Shown in pieces: positions 11,226-21,299 of a stretch of DNA of 64,000 bases. The stretch is from Allofrancisella inopinata (GTDB lineage Bacteria > Pseudomonadota > Gammaproteobacteria > Francisellales > Francisellaceae): assembly GCF_012222965.1 (NCBI RefSeq), contig NZ_CP038241.1, positions 1,550,001 to 1,614,000 on the forward strand, given 5' to 3'. Under the pieces are notes generated by a model. It worked only from the letters and a program-made list of their open reading frames with translations, did not search any database and was not told the origin of the DNA. The translations under genes and the position numbers were made by a program. Positions within the stretch are counted from its first letter, which is position 1. Each line of letters starts with the position of its first letter.

Positions 11226-12020
11226 TTATATAACAAAAACCCCAACCAAATAACCCAGCAACACAAATAATGGCAGTGCTGGCATATAACCATCTAATCT
11301 ATCAAGTATTCCCCCGTGTCCTGGCAAAATGTTACCACTATCTTTTACACCAGCAATACGCTTCATCATACTTTCAAAGACATCGCCTATGACAGATACT
11401 GCAGCAACAATAGCTAAAACCGTAACCATCAATAAATACTGCACAACACTCAAATCCATAAAGAACAAAAATACTACTGCAACAACGATTGAACCTATAA
11501 GCCCCCCCAATAAACCTTCTATTGTTTTATTTGGACTTAAGCGTGGCAACATCTTTTTCTTGCCAATAGCTTTACCAGTAAAATAAGCCACACTATCAGC
11601 TGCAGCAATTACTAGTATAAACATAAATATCCAAGCTACACCATTACTATGCAACACATACAAACTTGCACAAAAAGGAGAAACAACAAAAAGTCCCATA
11701 AAAAGCATCTGGTTAGTAGTTAGAGCATCTATCTTTTGTCTTTCATACTGGTTTAACTTAAATATTGCATATAGCCAAAACAATGGAAATACAAATTGCA
11801 AATATACAAAGAAACTAGAAACCAAAAACGTTGTCGCAGAAAACACTATTAAATTTCTCACCATATCATCTTCTGAGGTTTTTGCAAGCTTCAGCCATTC
11901 ATAGGCTGCCAATATAGACACCAAAAAAACTCCTACACCAAATAAATAATCCGATGCGCAAAGTAAAAAACCAAACACAATCGTAACCAATACTATACCT
12001 GTTAATATTCTCTCTTTCAT
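11226..12020 (-). CDS. cdsA: phosphatidate cytidylyltransferase
   Basis: 264 residues, a multi-pass membrane enzyme that makes CDP-diacylglycerol from phosphatidic acid and CTP. The C-terminal CDS signature is present (MKRIAGVKDSGNILPGHGG, followed by LDRLDG). The N-terminal half is rich in hydrophobic helices. It sits between uppS and dut in a membrane-lipid and nucleotide cluster also containing pgsA. Confidence 0.95.
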   Translation of the reverse strand: MKERILTGIVLVTIVFGFLLCASDYLFGVGVFLVSILAAYEWLKLAKTSEDDMVRNLIVFSATTFLVSSFFVYLQFVFPLFWLYAIFKLNQYERQKIDALTTNQMLFMGLFVVSPFCASLYVLHSNGVAWIFMFILVIAAADSVAYFTGKAIGKKKMLPRLSPNKTIEGLLGGLIGSIVVAVVFLFFMDLSVVQYLLMVTVLAIVAAVSVIGDVFESMMKRIAGVKDSGNILPGHGGILDRLDGYMPALPLFVLLGYLVGVFVI

Positions 12021-12046
12021 ATTATCCTCTTATCTATAAAAAAACC

Positions 12047-12769
12047 TTAAATATGCTCTACACTCTTGCCAAATCTTCGCTGACGAGAATGAAAATAATC
12101 TACCGCTTGTTGCATTTCCTTTTTGGAAAAATCTGGCCACATCACATCCGTAAAATACATTTCAGCATATGCCAATTGCCACAACATAAAATCACTAAGC
12201 CTAACCTCTCCACTAGTGCGAATAAGCAAATCTATAGGAAGCGTTCCACCAATTAAGTATTTTTCAAAAGAATTGCTATCTAGATCATCTGGAGATAAAC
12301 CGCTTAAAACCACATCTTTAGCAAAAGCTTTTGCTGCGTTTACAATATCCCAGCTGCCTGAGTAATCAATAGCTATCCTAAGTTCTAGACCTGTATTGTC
12401 TTTGGTTAGATCCTCACTTTGAACTATCTTTTCCAGCAATTTTTTAGACAATCTTGATCTATCACCAACCACTTTAAGGACAATGTTATTTTTATCAAGC
12501 TTTGGAGCTTTATCTTTTAGTGTTTTATAAAAAAGATCCATCAAATCCGAAACTTCTTGAGGTGATCTAGACCAATTATCGCGACCAAAAGCAAACAAGG
12601 TAAGCACTTCGACAGAATTCTCAGCACAATACTCTATCGCAGCATCAACACTTGCTATTGAACTCTTGTGACCAAAAACCCTTGGCTTAAACTTTTTTCT
12701 TGCCCACCTACCATTGCCATCCATAATTATGGCAACATGTTTTAGAGCGCTATTCTCAGCCAAAGTCAT
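12047..12769 (-). CDS. uppS: isoprenyl transferase (undecaprenyl diphosphate synthase)
   Basis: 240 residues of the cis-prenyltransferase family. It makes the C55 lipid carrier for peptidoglycan and O-antigen. The signature HVAIIMDGNGRWARKK has the catalytic Asp in DGNGRWA, and the C-terminal RTSGEVRLSDFMLWQ and AEMYFTDVMWPDF blocks are present. It follows frr after about 84 bases and precedes cdsA, a common bacterial arrangement. Confidence 0.95.
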   Translation of the reverse strand: MTLAENSALKHVAIIMDGNGRWARKKFKPRVFGHKSSIASVDAAIEYCAENSVEVLTLFAFGRDNWSRSPQEVSDLMDLFYKTLKDKAPKLDKNNIVLKVVGDRSRLSKKLLEKIVQSEDLTKDNTGLELRIAIDYSGSWDIVNAAKAFAKDVVLSGLSPDDLDSNSFEKYLIGGTLPIDLLIRTSGEVRLSDFMLWQLAYAEMYFTDVMWPDFSKKEMQQAVDYFHSRQRRFGKSVEHI

Positions 12770-12853
12770 AAATATATTTTGATAACATGATGTATTGATT
12801 AAATAATAAGAAAGAACAGTTGTAAATACAAGCTTTATTCAGGAATTAAGAAT

Positions 12854-13411
12854 TTAAAGAGACAGTAAGTCTTGTTCTTTTTTAGCTGCCATAGCGTCAG
12901 CTTGAGCTACCATTTTATCAGTAAGCTTCTGGATACTATCTTCTGCTCTTTTAGCTTCATCTTCTGTGATTTCTTTTTCTTTAAGCAGCTCTTTGATATC
13001 GCTGTTAGCATCACGACGAATATTTCTAATAGAAATTCTGCCGCTTTCTGTCTCTGATTTAACAAGCTTAACAAGCTCTCTTCTTCTCTCCTCATTTAAA
13101 GCTGGCATTGGAATCCTAAGACTATCACCCAAATTAGCTGGGTTAAGCCCAAGATCAGAAGTCAAAATAGCTTTTTCAATTTTAGAAGCCAATCCCTTTT
13201 CCCAAGGTGTAATCCCCAATGTTCTGGCATCTAAAACTGTTATGTTAGCAGCCTGTGAAATTGGCGTCTCAACACCATAGTAATCTATAGTGATATGAGC
13301 CAAAACATCAGGGTGTGCTCTTCCTGTTCTAATTTTTGCCAAATCATCTGCTAAAACATCTAGTGATTTAGTCATTCTAGCTTCTGCATCCCTTATAACG
13401 TCATTTATCAT
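12854..13411 (-). CDS. frr: ribosome recycling factor
   Basis: 185 residues from the start [17 protein letters not shown], exactly the family length. RRF splits post-termination ribosomes together with EF-G. A longer frame begins at 13441, but the internal ATG at 13409-13411 has an AAGGA site at the right distance and gives the normal N-terminus, so it is preferred. The conserved [11 protein letters not shown] and [11 protein letters not shown] stretches are visible. It lies 11 bases after pyrH. Confidence 0.95.
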   Translation of the reverse strand: MINDVIRDAEARMTKSLDVLADDLAKIRTGRAHPDVLAHITIDYYGVETPISQAANITVLDARTLGITPWEKGLASKIEKAILTSDLGLNPANLGDSLRIPMPALNEERRRELVKLVKSETESGRISIRNIRRDANSDIKELLKEKEITEDEAKRAEDSIQKLTDKMVAQADAMAAKKEQDLLSL

Positions 13412-13422
13412 AAAATTTTTCC

Positions 13423-14172
13423 TTAATTTAAAGTTACCCAAGTACCATACTTAGAATCAGTTACAGCATCAAGTAAAGCATATGGCTGACCTAAGTCAAA
13501 GACGTAAATAGGTATATTAAAATCTCTACACTGAGTAAAAGCTCCTAAATCCATTACACACAACTCCTCACGCACAACCTCTTCAAAGCTAACTTGTTCA
13601 AAACGTTTAGCATCTGGATGCTTATTTGGGTCTTTATCATAAATACCATCAACCGTAGTGGCCTTAAGTAATGCATCTGCATTTATCTCAACAGCTCTAA
13701 GGCTAGCTGAACTATCTGTAGTAACAAAAGGGTTGCCAGTTCCACCAGCAAATATAACTACCTTACCAGCATCTAATGCTTGATTATACTCGTGTGCACT
13801 AGCAACTTTAAGTAGCCCATCAACACCTCTTGCAGAGAAAACATCGACATCTAAGCCCTCTGACATAAGCATATCACGCAATGCTAAAGCATTTATCATA
13901 GTTGCTATCATACCCATAGAATCAGCTGTGGCTCTTCTAATTTTATCACCAAAATTAGCTCTACCCCCACGTAAGATATTGCCGCCTCCGACAACTATAG
14001 CTAACCCAATACCTAGCTGGGTAATAATTTTAATCTGATTCAAAATAGGCTGTGCAGCTTCAACACTTATACCAAAACTATGATCTGCAGATAGAGACTC
14101 TCCACTAAGTTTAAGCAAAATGCGCTTAAACTTTGGAGCCATTTTAGAATATTCTGACGAATCGCTAGACAT
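13423..14172 (-). CDS. pyrH: UMP kinase
   Basis: 249 residues of the amino-acid-kinase family; phosphorylates UMP to UDP. Visible motifs are [25 protein letters not shown] near residues 60-70 and [16 protein letters not shown] near 145-160. The N-terminal extension of about ten polar residues is slightly longer than in E. coli. It lies 4 bases after tsf, in the common rpsB-tsf-pyrH-frr order. Confidence 0.96.
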   Translation of the reverse strand: MSSDSSEYSKMAPKFKRILLKLSGESLSADHSFGISVEAAQPILNQIKIITQLGIGLAIVVGGGNILRGGRANFGDKIRRATADSMGMIATMINALALRDMLMSEGLDVDVFSARGVDGLLKVASAHEYNQALDAGKVVIFAGGTGNPFVTTDSSASLRAVEINADALLKATTVDGIYDKDPNKHPDAKRFEQVSFEEVVREELCVMDLGAFTQCRDFNIPIYVFDLGQPYALLDAVTDSKYGTWVTLN

Positions 14173-14176
14173 AAAA

Positions 14177-15049
14177 TTAACCTTTGATTTGGTTCATTAC
14201 CTCTGTTGCGAAATCTTCTTCTTTTTTCTCGATACCTTCACCAACATCTAAACGGATAAAGCCAAGTACTTTTGCACCCTTATCTTTAACTAGTTTTTCA
14301 ACCTTGATGCTAGGATCTTTTACAAAAGCTTGACCTAAAAGAGCAACCTCCTCTAAGAACTTGCGAATTCTTCCTTCGATCATTTTTTCAATGATCTCCA
14401 TAGGCTTACCACTTTCTTTTGCTTGAGCTGTGAAAATTTCTTTTTCTTTAGCTACAACATCAGCGGGAACTTCATCACCTGAAACAACCATAGGGTTTAC
14501 AGCAGCAACATGCATAGCGATATCTTTAGCAAGCTCTTCATCGCCACCTTCTAGAGCAACTACAACACCTATTTTACCACCATGAACATATGATCCTAAC
14601 GTAGGAGCCTCTATAGTTTTTACTCTACGAACTTGAATATTCTCACCAATTTTTGCAATTAGTGATTTTCTTGCTTCTTCTACTGTTTCTTTATGGATGG
14701 AAAGCTTAGCAGTTAAAACCTCTTCTATATCCTGCGCGTTTGCAGTATGAGCAGCCTTAACAGCTTCTTTAGCAAAAGTTTTAAAACTTTCATCTCTAGC
14801 AACAAAGTCAGTTTCTGAATTAATCTCAAGCAGTATTGCTTTACCATCAGCAGCATAAGCTTCTATAACACCTTCAGCAGCAACACGAGACGCCTTCTTA
14901 TCAGCTTTTGCTTGACCAGAAATTCTCATTTCTTCAGCAGCTTTTTCAATATCCCCATTTGTAGCAACAAGAGCTTTCTTACACTCCATCATGCCCGCAC
15001 CAGTTCTTTCTCTAAGTTCCTTTACTAATTTAGCAGAAATATTTGACAT
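14177..15049 (-). CDS. tsf: elongation factor Ts
   Basis: 290 residues; the nucleotide exchange factor for EF-Tu. The N-terminal UBA-like domain ([19 protein letters not shown]) and the core TDFVAR motif ([15 protein letters not shown]) are present. It is 14 bases after rpsB and in the same transcript, as in most bacteria. Confidence 0.97.
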   Translation of the reverse strand: MSNISAKLVKELRERTGAGMMECKKALVATNGDIEKAAEEMRISGQAKADKKASRVAAEGVIEAYAADGKAILLEINSETDFVARDESFKTFAKEAVKAAHTANAQDIEEVLTAKLSIHKETVEEARKSLIAKIGENIQVRRVKTIEAPTLGSYVHGGKIGVVVALEGGDEELAKDIAMHVAAVNPMVVSGDEVPADVVAKEKEIFTAQAKESGKPMEIIEKMIEGRIRKFLEEVALLGQAFVKDPSIKVEKLVKDKGAKVLGFIRLDVGEGIEKKEEDFATEVMNQIKG

Positions 15050-15063
15050 TGCTTTAGCTCCTA

Positions 15064-15792
15064 TTAGTCTTCTTTTGCTTCTGTAGTTTCTTCAGTCTTT
15101 GCTGCTATAGCTCTATCTAAACCTTGAGCATCGATAATAGCATCAGCAAACTTACTCATATAAAAAGATATTGATTTAACCGCATCATCATTACCTGGAA
15201 TAATGTAGTCAATACCTTCTGGATTAGAGTTTGTATCTACTACAGCTACAACCTTGATACCTAACTTTTTAGCTTCTTGGATAGCAATGTGCTCCTTATT
15301 ACTATCGATAACCACGATAGCATCAGGGATACCACCCATTTCTTTGATACCACCAAGGACTTTCTCTAACTTTTCGATAGTTCTTAAGTTCTGTAACATT
15401 TCTTTTTTAGTTAGAGACTCTAAAGTACCATCTTCTCTCATTTTTTCTAACTGAGCTAACCTTTTGATAGATTGTCTAACAGTTTTATAGTTAGTAAGCA
15501 TACCGCCTAACCATCTGTGACTTACATATGGCATACCACATCTTTTAGCTTCAGCTTCAACTATTGATTGTGCTTGTCTCTTAGTACCAACAAAAAGTAC
15601 TTTACCGCCATTAGCTATTGTTTTACCAACAAAATTTACAGCATCTTGGAAAAGTGGGACTGTTTTTTCTAAGTTGATAATATGAACCCCATGGTTAATA
15701 CCGAAAATGTATTCGTTCATCTGTGGGTTCCAGAAAGCTTTTTTGTGTCCAAAATGCACACCAGCTGATAACATATCTTTCATTAATGACAT
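15064..15792 (-). CDS. rpsB: 30S ribosomal protein S2
   Basis: 242 residues from [19 protein letters not shown] longer frame starts at 15825, but the ATG at 15790-15792 has a GAGGA site and gives the normal S2 N-terminus. Conserved segments include [12 protein letters not shown] and [18 protein letters not shown]. The acidic, threonine-rich tail is typical. The upstream leader (15821-15885) folds into a two-part stem, consistent with autoregulation by S2 as known in E. coli. Confidence 0.96.
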   Translation of the reverse strand: MSLMKDMLSAGVHFGHKKAFWNPQMNEYIFGINHGVHIINLEKTVPLFQDAVNFVGKTIANGGKVLFVGTKRQAQSIVEAEAKRCGMPYVSHRWLGGMLTNYKTVRQSIKRLAQLEKMREDGTLESLTKKEMLQNLRTIEKLEKVLGGIKEMGGIPDAIVVIDSNKEHIAIQEAKKLGIKVVAVVDTNSNPEGIDYIIPGNDDAVKSISFYMSKFADAIIDAQGLDRAIAAKTEETTEAKED

Positions 15793-15820
15793 TTGTTTTT
15801 CCTCTTTTGGGTTATTATCT

Positions 15821-15885
15821 AGCATCTAAACTATTTCAAATATCCTAGGACACCCCTTGAAATAGATATAATTTGAAAAGATGCT
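15821..15885 (-). ncRNA. structured 5' leader of rpsB-tsf (candidate S2-binding element)
   Basis: In the rpsB transcript, AGCATC (15880-15885 on the minus strand) pairs with GATGCT (15821-15826). Inside it CTATTTCAA (15857-15865) pairs with TTGAAATAG (15831-15839), around a loop containing GGGGTGTCCTAGGA. The nested stems end about 30 bases before the S2 start codon. E. coli and related bacteria have an S2 autoregulatory leader at this position. Homology of this structure to it is inferred, not shown. Confidence 0.6.
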
Positions 15886-15901
15886 TGATTTATTAAATTA
15901 A

Positions 15902-15929
15902 CATATACCTGCTTAAAAATACATTTCAA
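15902..15929 (-). promoter_or_regulatory. possible rpsB promoter
   Basis: On the minus strand TTGAAA (15924-15929) and TATATG (15902-15907) are 16 bases apart, just upstream of the structured rpsB leader. The -35 is good and the -10 moderate. This placement would start the transcript before the leader stem. Confidence 0.4.
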
Positions 15930-16041
15930 GCTCGCCTATCATATCACAACTTAACTAAAAATTACAAAGCTATTTGGCTATTTAATTATTTCGTAAAATG
16001 CTACAATACCAAACATATTTTTAAAAAATTTAATATCTAAA

Positions 16042-16533
16042 ATGATTTCTCTAATTGTTGCTTACGATAAAAACTTTGGAATCGGTAAAGAAAACTCTTT
16101 GGCTTGGAAGCTTTCTGAAGATTTAAAGAATTTTAAAAAAATAACCGAGAATAACTATATTGCAATGGGAAGAAAAACTTTTGAGTCTATCGGAAGACCT
16201 CTACCAAATCGTAAGAATATAATTTTAACTAGAGATAAAAACTACAAGCAAGATAACTGCTTAATTATTCATTGCGTAGAAGAAATAATCAATTTTGCAC
16301 AATCTAAACCCCATTATGAAATATTTATAATTGGTGGCGCTCAAATATATAAAGAATTTATAAATCTAGCTGATAGACTGTATATCACTGAAGTTGATAC
16401 ACAGATTAAAGATCTTGATGCATTTTTCCCCAAGTGGGATGAATCAAAATATAAACGCATAGGTCAAAAACAATACTCAAAAGATGATAAAAATGAGTTT
16501 GATTTTACGTTTAGTGTATTTGAAAAAATATAG
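16042..16533 (+). CDS. folA: dihydrofolate reductase
   Basis: 163 residues, the usual chromosomal DHFR size; reduces dihydrofolate with NADPH. Family motifs are visible: LIVAYDKNFGIGKENSLAW at the N-terminus, MGRKTFESIGRPLPNRKNI near residues 43-60 and IIGGAQIYKEF near 97. It is divergent from rpsB; a TACAAT box at 16002-16007 may be its -10. The next gene is 109 bases downstream. Confidence 0.95.
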   Translation: MISLIVAYDKNFGIGKENSLAWKLSEDLKNFKKITENNYIAMGRKTFESIGRPLPNRKNIILTRDKNYKQDNCLIIHCVEEIINFAQSKPHYEIFIIGGAQIYKEFINLADRLYITEVDTQIKDLDAFFPKWDESKYKRIGQKQYSKDDKNEFDFTFSVFEKI

Positions 16534-16642
16534 CTGATTAAAAGAACTCAGCCAATATAAACCTAAAAAACACTGTTTAATTATAAGCTTCTATTAGCTA
16601 TACTCATTTTTACTTTTATTTTTATAAGAAAAACTATCTTAT

Positions 16643-18019
16643 ATGTATAACAAAGAATTTCAAACAACCGCTTATATTTCGTTAATATATAGTTCCAGGA
16701 TGATAGGGTTGTTTATAATATTCCCTATATTTAGTTTATATATTAACCATCTACAATATGCTACCCCTTTTCTAATAGGCTTAGCACTGGGTATATATGG
16801 ACTAACGCAAGCTATGCTACAAATTATTCTAAGTATATTATCTGACCGCTTTGGTCGCAAACCTATAATAGTGTTTGGATTAATACTTTTAATTATAGGA
16901 AGTATCATAGCTGCTTGTTCAACCAATATTTATGGAATTATAATAGGTAGAGCTATTCAAGGAGCTGGAGCAATTGGCAGTACACTTACAGCACTAGTCG
17001 CTGATACAACTAAAGAAGAAAATCGCCTTAAAGCAATGTCTATGATCGGGCTATCTATTGGGTTTTCTTTTATCGTGGCAATGATGCTTAGCTCTATTTT
17101 AAATAGCATTATCGGATTATCAGGAATTTTTTGGCTAACTGCTATATTTGGTGTAGCTGGAATACTTATGCTGGCCAAAATTCCTACCCCCAAAACTCCT
17201 AGTTTCCACCATGAAGCTAAGACAGTGTTTGGACTAGTCAAAGATGTAATCATTCACCAAGAACTTTTACGCCTTAATTATGGTATATTTAGTTTGCACG
17301 CCATACTAACAGCTCTTTTTATAATAGTTCCAACCATCTTAACAAATATTTTACAAATCCCAACCAGTTACCAATGGATGATATATCTGCCTGTTTTAAT
17401 AATATCATTTTTCATGATGTTCCCATTTGTCATGATCGCTGAAGTTAAACGTAAAATGAGAAAGTACTTTATATTAGCAATAGCTCTACTGGCCATATGC
17501 TTAACAGGCCTAGTGTTTGGATATAGCCAAACCCTTGTAGTAAGTACTACACTTGTCTTCTTTTTTGCAGCTTTTACTTTCTTAGAATCATGCCTACCAT
17601 CATTAGTATCTAAAATTGCCCCTGCTGGTAGCAAGGGTACTGCTATGGGAGTTTTCTCCAGCTGCCAGTTTTTAGGTATTTTTATAGGAGGCACTTTAGG
17701 AGGAATTATTTTTCATCACTTTGAAATTCTAGGCGTATTAATATTTTGTATTCTATTAGCGCTTTCATGGTTAATAATTTCTCTAGCCATGGCTGAACCA
17801 ACTTATTTAAACTCAAAGATTTACAAATTAAACTGTCATGTATCTGAAATCAAAGATCATTTAGAAAAATTTCTCCTTAGTCAAAAAGGTGTTTATGAGT
17901 CTATAGTTTGTTCAGATGAGGAAACAATTTATCTAAAAATAGATAAAAAAGAATTCAACGAAAACTCGTTTATCTATAAAATACAAAGGGAATTTAATTG
18001 TCAGCCCATTAATCCATAA
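16643..18019 (+). CDS. yajR: MFS transporter, YajR-like
   Basis: 458 residues with twelve predicted membrane helices of the major facilitator superfamily and a soluble C-terminal domain (about residues 390-455). The loop motif LSDRFGRKPIIVFG, the AEVKRKM segment after helix 7, the PAGSKGTAMGV segment and the ferredoxin-like tail match the layout of E. coli YajR with its YAM domain. The substrate of YajR is not firmly established. An efflux role is likely but unproven here. Confidence 0.75.
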   Translation: MYNKEFQTTAYISLIYSSRMIGLFIIFPIFSLYINHLQYATPFLIGLALGIYGLTQAMLQIILSILSDRFGRKPIIVFGLILLIIGSIIAACSTNIYGIIIGRAIQGAGAIGSTLTALVADTTKEENRLKAMSMIGLSIGFSFIVAMMLSSILNSIIGLSGIFWLTAIFGVAGILMLAKIPTPKTPSFHHEAKTVFGLVKDVIIHQELLRLNYGIFSLHAILTALFIIVPTILTNILQIPTSYQWMIYLPVLIISFFMMFPFVMIAEVKRKMRKYFILAIALLAICLTGLVFGYSQTLVVSTTLVFFFAAFTFLESCLPSLVSKIAPAGSKGTAMGVFSSCQFLGIFIGGTLGGIIFHHFEILGVLIFCILLALSWLIISLAMAEPTYLNSKIYKLNCHVSEIKDHLEKFLLSQKGVYESIVCSDEETIYLKIDKKEFNENSFIYKIQREFNCQPINP

Positions 18020-18123
18020 CCACATCACACTGTGGTCATAGGACTTATTTTCTTAAACTAAACTATACCAATTTAGTATACTCAAACCATTGAAAATAAA
18101 GGCTTTGAATGAGATTTATTTTT

Positions 18124-18151
18124 TTGATTTTGTGAATTATTATGTTACAAT
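18124..18151 (+). promoter_or_regulatory. cydA: probable cydABX promoter
   Basis: TTGATT at 18124-18129 and TACAAT at 18146-18151 are separated by 16 bases. The site is about 174 bases ahead of cydA, leaving a long 5' leader. It is the best sigma-70-like pair in the gap. Confidence 0.5.
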
Positions 18152-18170
18152 TTGAGCGTACTTTTTTAAT

Positions 18171-18256
18171 CTAAGCTAGTGGGGGACTAGTAACCATATA
18201 CAAGCTTAGGTTTTAGGTTAGAAAAAGTGACTACAACCAAGCCAAGCCTATTTTTT
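18171..18256 (+). promoter_or_regulatory. structured cydABX leader, possible attenuator
   Basis: Two mutually exclusive folds can be drawn. CTAAGCT (18171-18177) can pair with AGCTTAG (18203-18209), with CTAGT/ACTAG nested inside. Alternatively the TTAGGTTT/GGTT segment (about 18206-18220) can pair with AACC...AAGCCTA (about 18235-18250), directly followed by a run of six T at 18251-18256. The second resembles an intrinsic terminator and the first an antiterminator. Folding was done by eye only. Confidence 0.35.
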
Positions 18257-18324
18257 CTTCCTCCAACTTTTAATAAAAAATCAATTTATTTGATTATCAC
18301 TTCAATGACTAAGGAGAAAACAAT

Positions 18325-20079
18325 ATGTTACCAACGCTTATGTCTGTAGATCTTGCAAGATGGCAGTTTGGTCTAACAGCATCATTTCACTTCTTATTTG
18401 TACCTTTAACTTTAGGTTTAACGTGGATTATATTCACAATGGAACTAATGTATATAAGAACAGGAAAAGAAGTTTACAAAGATATGGTAAAGTTTTGGGG
18501 TAAATTACTCGGAATAAACTTTGCCTTAGGAATTATTACTGGACTTACTATGGAGTTTGAGTTTGGTACTAACTGGTCTTATTATTCACAATCTGTAGGT
18601 GATATCTTTGGTACACCTCTGGCTATAGAAGGGCTTGCTGCATTTATGCTTGAGTCAACTTTTGCTGGGTTATTTTTTTTTGGCTGGGATAAGCTATCAA
18701 AGAAACAGCATTTATTATCTACTTTTTGTATGGCTATAGGATCAAGCTTCTCAGCTCTTTTAATCTTAGTAGCAAACGGATACATGCAACACCCTGTTGG
18801 TTCTGAGTTTGTAGCATCAACTATGAGAATGGAAACTGTTAGTTTATTAGACGTATTTTTAAACCATACTGCTCAAACTAACTTTGGTCATGTAATGACT
18901 GCTGGTTATACTACTGCAGCAATGTTTGTTGTAGGAATTAGCGCATACTATATAATTAGAGGTCGCGATTTAGCTTTTGCTAAAAGGTCTCTAGGTATAG
19001 GACTTGGCTTTGGCTTAGTGACATGTATCGTTGCGATACTTTTCGGTGATGCAAACGGTGTTGATGTTTTTAAAGTACAACCTTTAAAAATGGCTGCTAT
19101 AGAAGCAGAATGGGAAACATCAAAAGCTCCTGCTGCATTTAATGCTGTAGCTTTACCAAGCCAAAAAGAACAAAAAAATAATTACGCTGTCGAAATCCCA
19201 GCTGTATTGGGATTGATAGCAACTCACTCTACAGATGTACAAATCCCTGGCGTTAAAGCAATACTATACGGGAAAATGACAGCTGATGGCACTAGAGATC
19301 CAAACTTTGCTTACTACAGAAATATAAAAACTGGCATAACTGCTGGTGTCTCTCCGGAGGAAGCTGAAGCTAATCCTAGCATTTATGAAAAAGTCCCTTC
19401 TGCGTTGGTTATGATAAAACAAGGTGGTTTAGCTTATGCAGATCTTCTAAAATGGAGAGAATCTGGTCACAACGACGATAAGCCAAACAGTAACTATAAA
19501 TATTACAATAACCCTGAATATCAAAGATATATTGGTTTTGGTAAAATGTTAACCCAAGCAGCTACAGAAAAATATGGTGTAGCTGATTCTACAACTATCG
19601 CTAAAGCTGCTAATAACTCAGAGCTAGTTAAATCAGTTGCTACAAACATGGTTCCTGATGTTGCTAGTGTTTTCTGGAGTTTCAGGGTAATGGTATTCAT
19701 AGGGTTCTTTATGTTTGGGTTGATAATAGTTGGTCTAATTTTACTAATTAGAAATGTTCTAACTAGCAACGCCTTTACTAGGTTTACTTTAAGGATTATG
19801 ACATGGTCAATACCTCTACCATTTATCGCATGTTTAGCAGGATGGTATGTAACAGAACATGGACGCCAACCTTGGACAGTATACAATGAATTGCCTACTA
19901 GCATTAGCTCATCTGCTTTAACTTCTACAGATGTTGCCACCTCTATAGCAATCTTCTTGCTGATAGATACTGCTATGTTTGCTGTATTACTATTCTTAAT
20001 GTTTAAATACGCTAAGCTTGGACCTAGCTCATTAGGAACTGGTAAATATCACTTTGAAAAAAACAAACAAGGTAAATAA
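18325..20079 (+). CDS. cydA: cytochrome bd ubiquinol oxidase subunit I
   Basis: 584 residues, longer than the E. coli subunit (522). It carries the haems and the quinol site of the high-affinity terminal oxidase. The N-terminal SLDLARWQFG-like helix with axial His22 (in SFHFLFVPLTLGL), the GRQPWTVYNELPT motif and a periplasmic Q-loop region around residues 260-420 are visible. A GGAGAA site precedes the ATG. It is the first gene of cydA-cydB-cydX; the extra length lies in the Q-loop region. Confidence 0.96.
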   Translation: MLPTLMSVDLARWQFGLTASFHFLFVPLTLGLTWIIFTMELMYIRTGKEVYKDMVKFWGKLLGINFALGIITGLTMEFEFGTNWSYYSQSVGDIFGTPLAIEGLAAFMLESTFAGLFFFGWDKLSKKQHLLSTFCMAIGSSFSALLILVANGYMQHPVGSEFVASTMRMETVSLLDVFLNHTAQTNFGHVMTAGYTTAAMFVVGISAYYIIRGRDLAFAKRSLGIGLGFGLVTCIVAILFGDANGVDVFKVQPLKMAAIEAEWETSKAPAAFNAVALPSQKEQKNNYAVEIPAVLGLIATHSTDVQIPGVKAILYGKMTADGTRDPNFAYYRNIKTGITAGVSPEEAEANPSIYEKVPSALVMIKQGGLAYADLLKWRESGHNDDKPNSNYKYYNNPEYQRYIGFGKMLTQAATEKYGVADSTTIAKAANNSELVKSVATNMVPDVASVFWSFRVMVFIGFFMFGLIIVGLILLIRNVLTSNAFTRFTLRIMTWSIPLPFIACLAGWYVTEHGRQPWTVYNELPTSISSSALTSTDVATSIAIFLLIDTAMFAVLLFLMFKYAKLGPSSLGTGKYHFEKNKQGK

Positions 20080-20089
20080 GGAGAGGTAA

Positions 20090-21283
20090 ATGTTATTAGA
20101 TGTTTTACAAATTATCTCTTGGCTAGTTGTAGGTGTTTTAATATTTTTAGTAGCGGCTACAGTTGGTTTTGATTTTGGTGTAGGGATTCTAGCTAAATTT
20201 GTAGGCAAAGATGACTATGAAAAAAGAGCTATCATAAACATTGTTGGTCCTACTTGGGATGGAAGCCAAGTTTGGTTTATTACAGCAGGTGGAGCAATTT
20301 TTGCAATATGGCCTCAAGTATATGCTACTAGTTTCTCTGGCTTATATATTGCGATTTTAGTGGTGTTATGGGGATTATTCTTAAGACCGCCAGCTTTTGA
20401 ATACAGAAAGAAAGTTGATAATCCAAAATGGAAAAATTTCTGGGACTGGATGCTAGTATTAGGTAGTGTAATTCCAATAGTTGTGATGGGTGTAGCTGTT
20501 GGTAACTTATATTTAGGCTTCCCTATATCTTATGATGATACTGCAAGACTAGTATACGGCACAATAGTAAATGGACAATACCAATCCATGTGGGTTACAC
20601 TAATCCATTTACTGTCACCTTTTGCTTTGTTATTTGGCGTATTTGCTTTAATCATGGCTCTTATGCATGGTTCAGCCTATGCAAAATTAAGAACCACAGG
20701 TACATTAAGAGATAGATTTAGAAAAGTAACGAACGTATCAGCTATGACTTATATACTAATATTTATAATAGCTGGTATCTGGATTACTTTTATTCCTGGT
20801 TATCAATATACCCCAAATGCAAACTTAGTAAATATGTCTGATGCTTTGCATCACCCTTTCACATCTAGCACTGTATCTACTAACTATTCCTGGTATTATA
20901 ATTTTAACCATGCACATATTTGGATGTGGCTTGCTCCAATATTAGCTATAGTTGGTGCCTTGCTTGTAATTAAATTTAACAAGCAAGATAAAGATGGGTT
21001 TGCATTTTTAGCAAGTACAGCTTCTATACTTGGTGCTGTATTAACTGTTGGATTTGCACTGTTCCCATTTATCATGGTATCTAACACTGGTGGACACCAA
21101 TATAGCTTAACAATCTGGAACGCTAGTAGTAGTCAGACATCTTTAATAGGTATTTTGTGTGCTGCGGTGATAATCCTACCCATCATCTTTAGCTATACAT
21201 TCTTTGTATATAAAAAAATGTGGGCTAATGGTCGCAGAACATCTGTCCAAGAAATTAAAGCTAACTCATTAGAAATGTACTAA
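20090..21283 (+). CDS. cydB: cytochrome bd ubiquinol oxidase subunit II
   Basis: 397 residues with about nine membrane helices. Typical features are the start region VGFDFGVGIL, the FITAGGAIFAIWPQVYA segment and FLRPPAFEYR. It is the partner of CydA, 10 bases downstream with a GGAGAGG ribosome site. The small cydX gene follows after 16 bases. Confidence 0.96.
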   Translation: MLLDVLQIISWLVVGVLIFLVAATVGFDFGVGILAKFVGKDDYEKRAIINIVGPTWDGSQVWFITAGGAIFAIWPQVYATSFSGLYIAILVVLWGLFLRPPAFEYRKKVDNPKWKNFWDWMLVLGSVIPIVVMGVAVGNLYLGFPISYDDTARLVYGTIVNGQYQSMWVTLIHLLSPFALLFGVFALIMALMHGSAYAKLRTTGTLRDRFRKVTNVSAMTYILIFIIAGIWITFIPGYQYTPNANLVNMSDALHHPFTSSTVSTNYSWYYNFNHAHIWMWLAPILAIVGALLVIKFNKQDKDGFAFLASTASILGAVLTVGFALFPFIMVSNTGGHQYSLTIWNASSSQTSLIGILCAAVIILPIIFSYTFFVYKKMWANGRRTSVQEIKANSLEMY

Positions 21284-21299
21284 TTCAAGGAGAAAATAT

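Noticed and set aside
18021-18050. ACCACA/TGTGGT hairpin after the YajR-like gene as a terminator
   Set aside because: Only six pairs, no T-run directly after; not strong enough.
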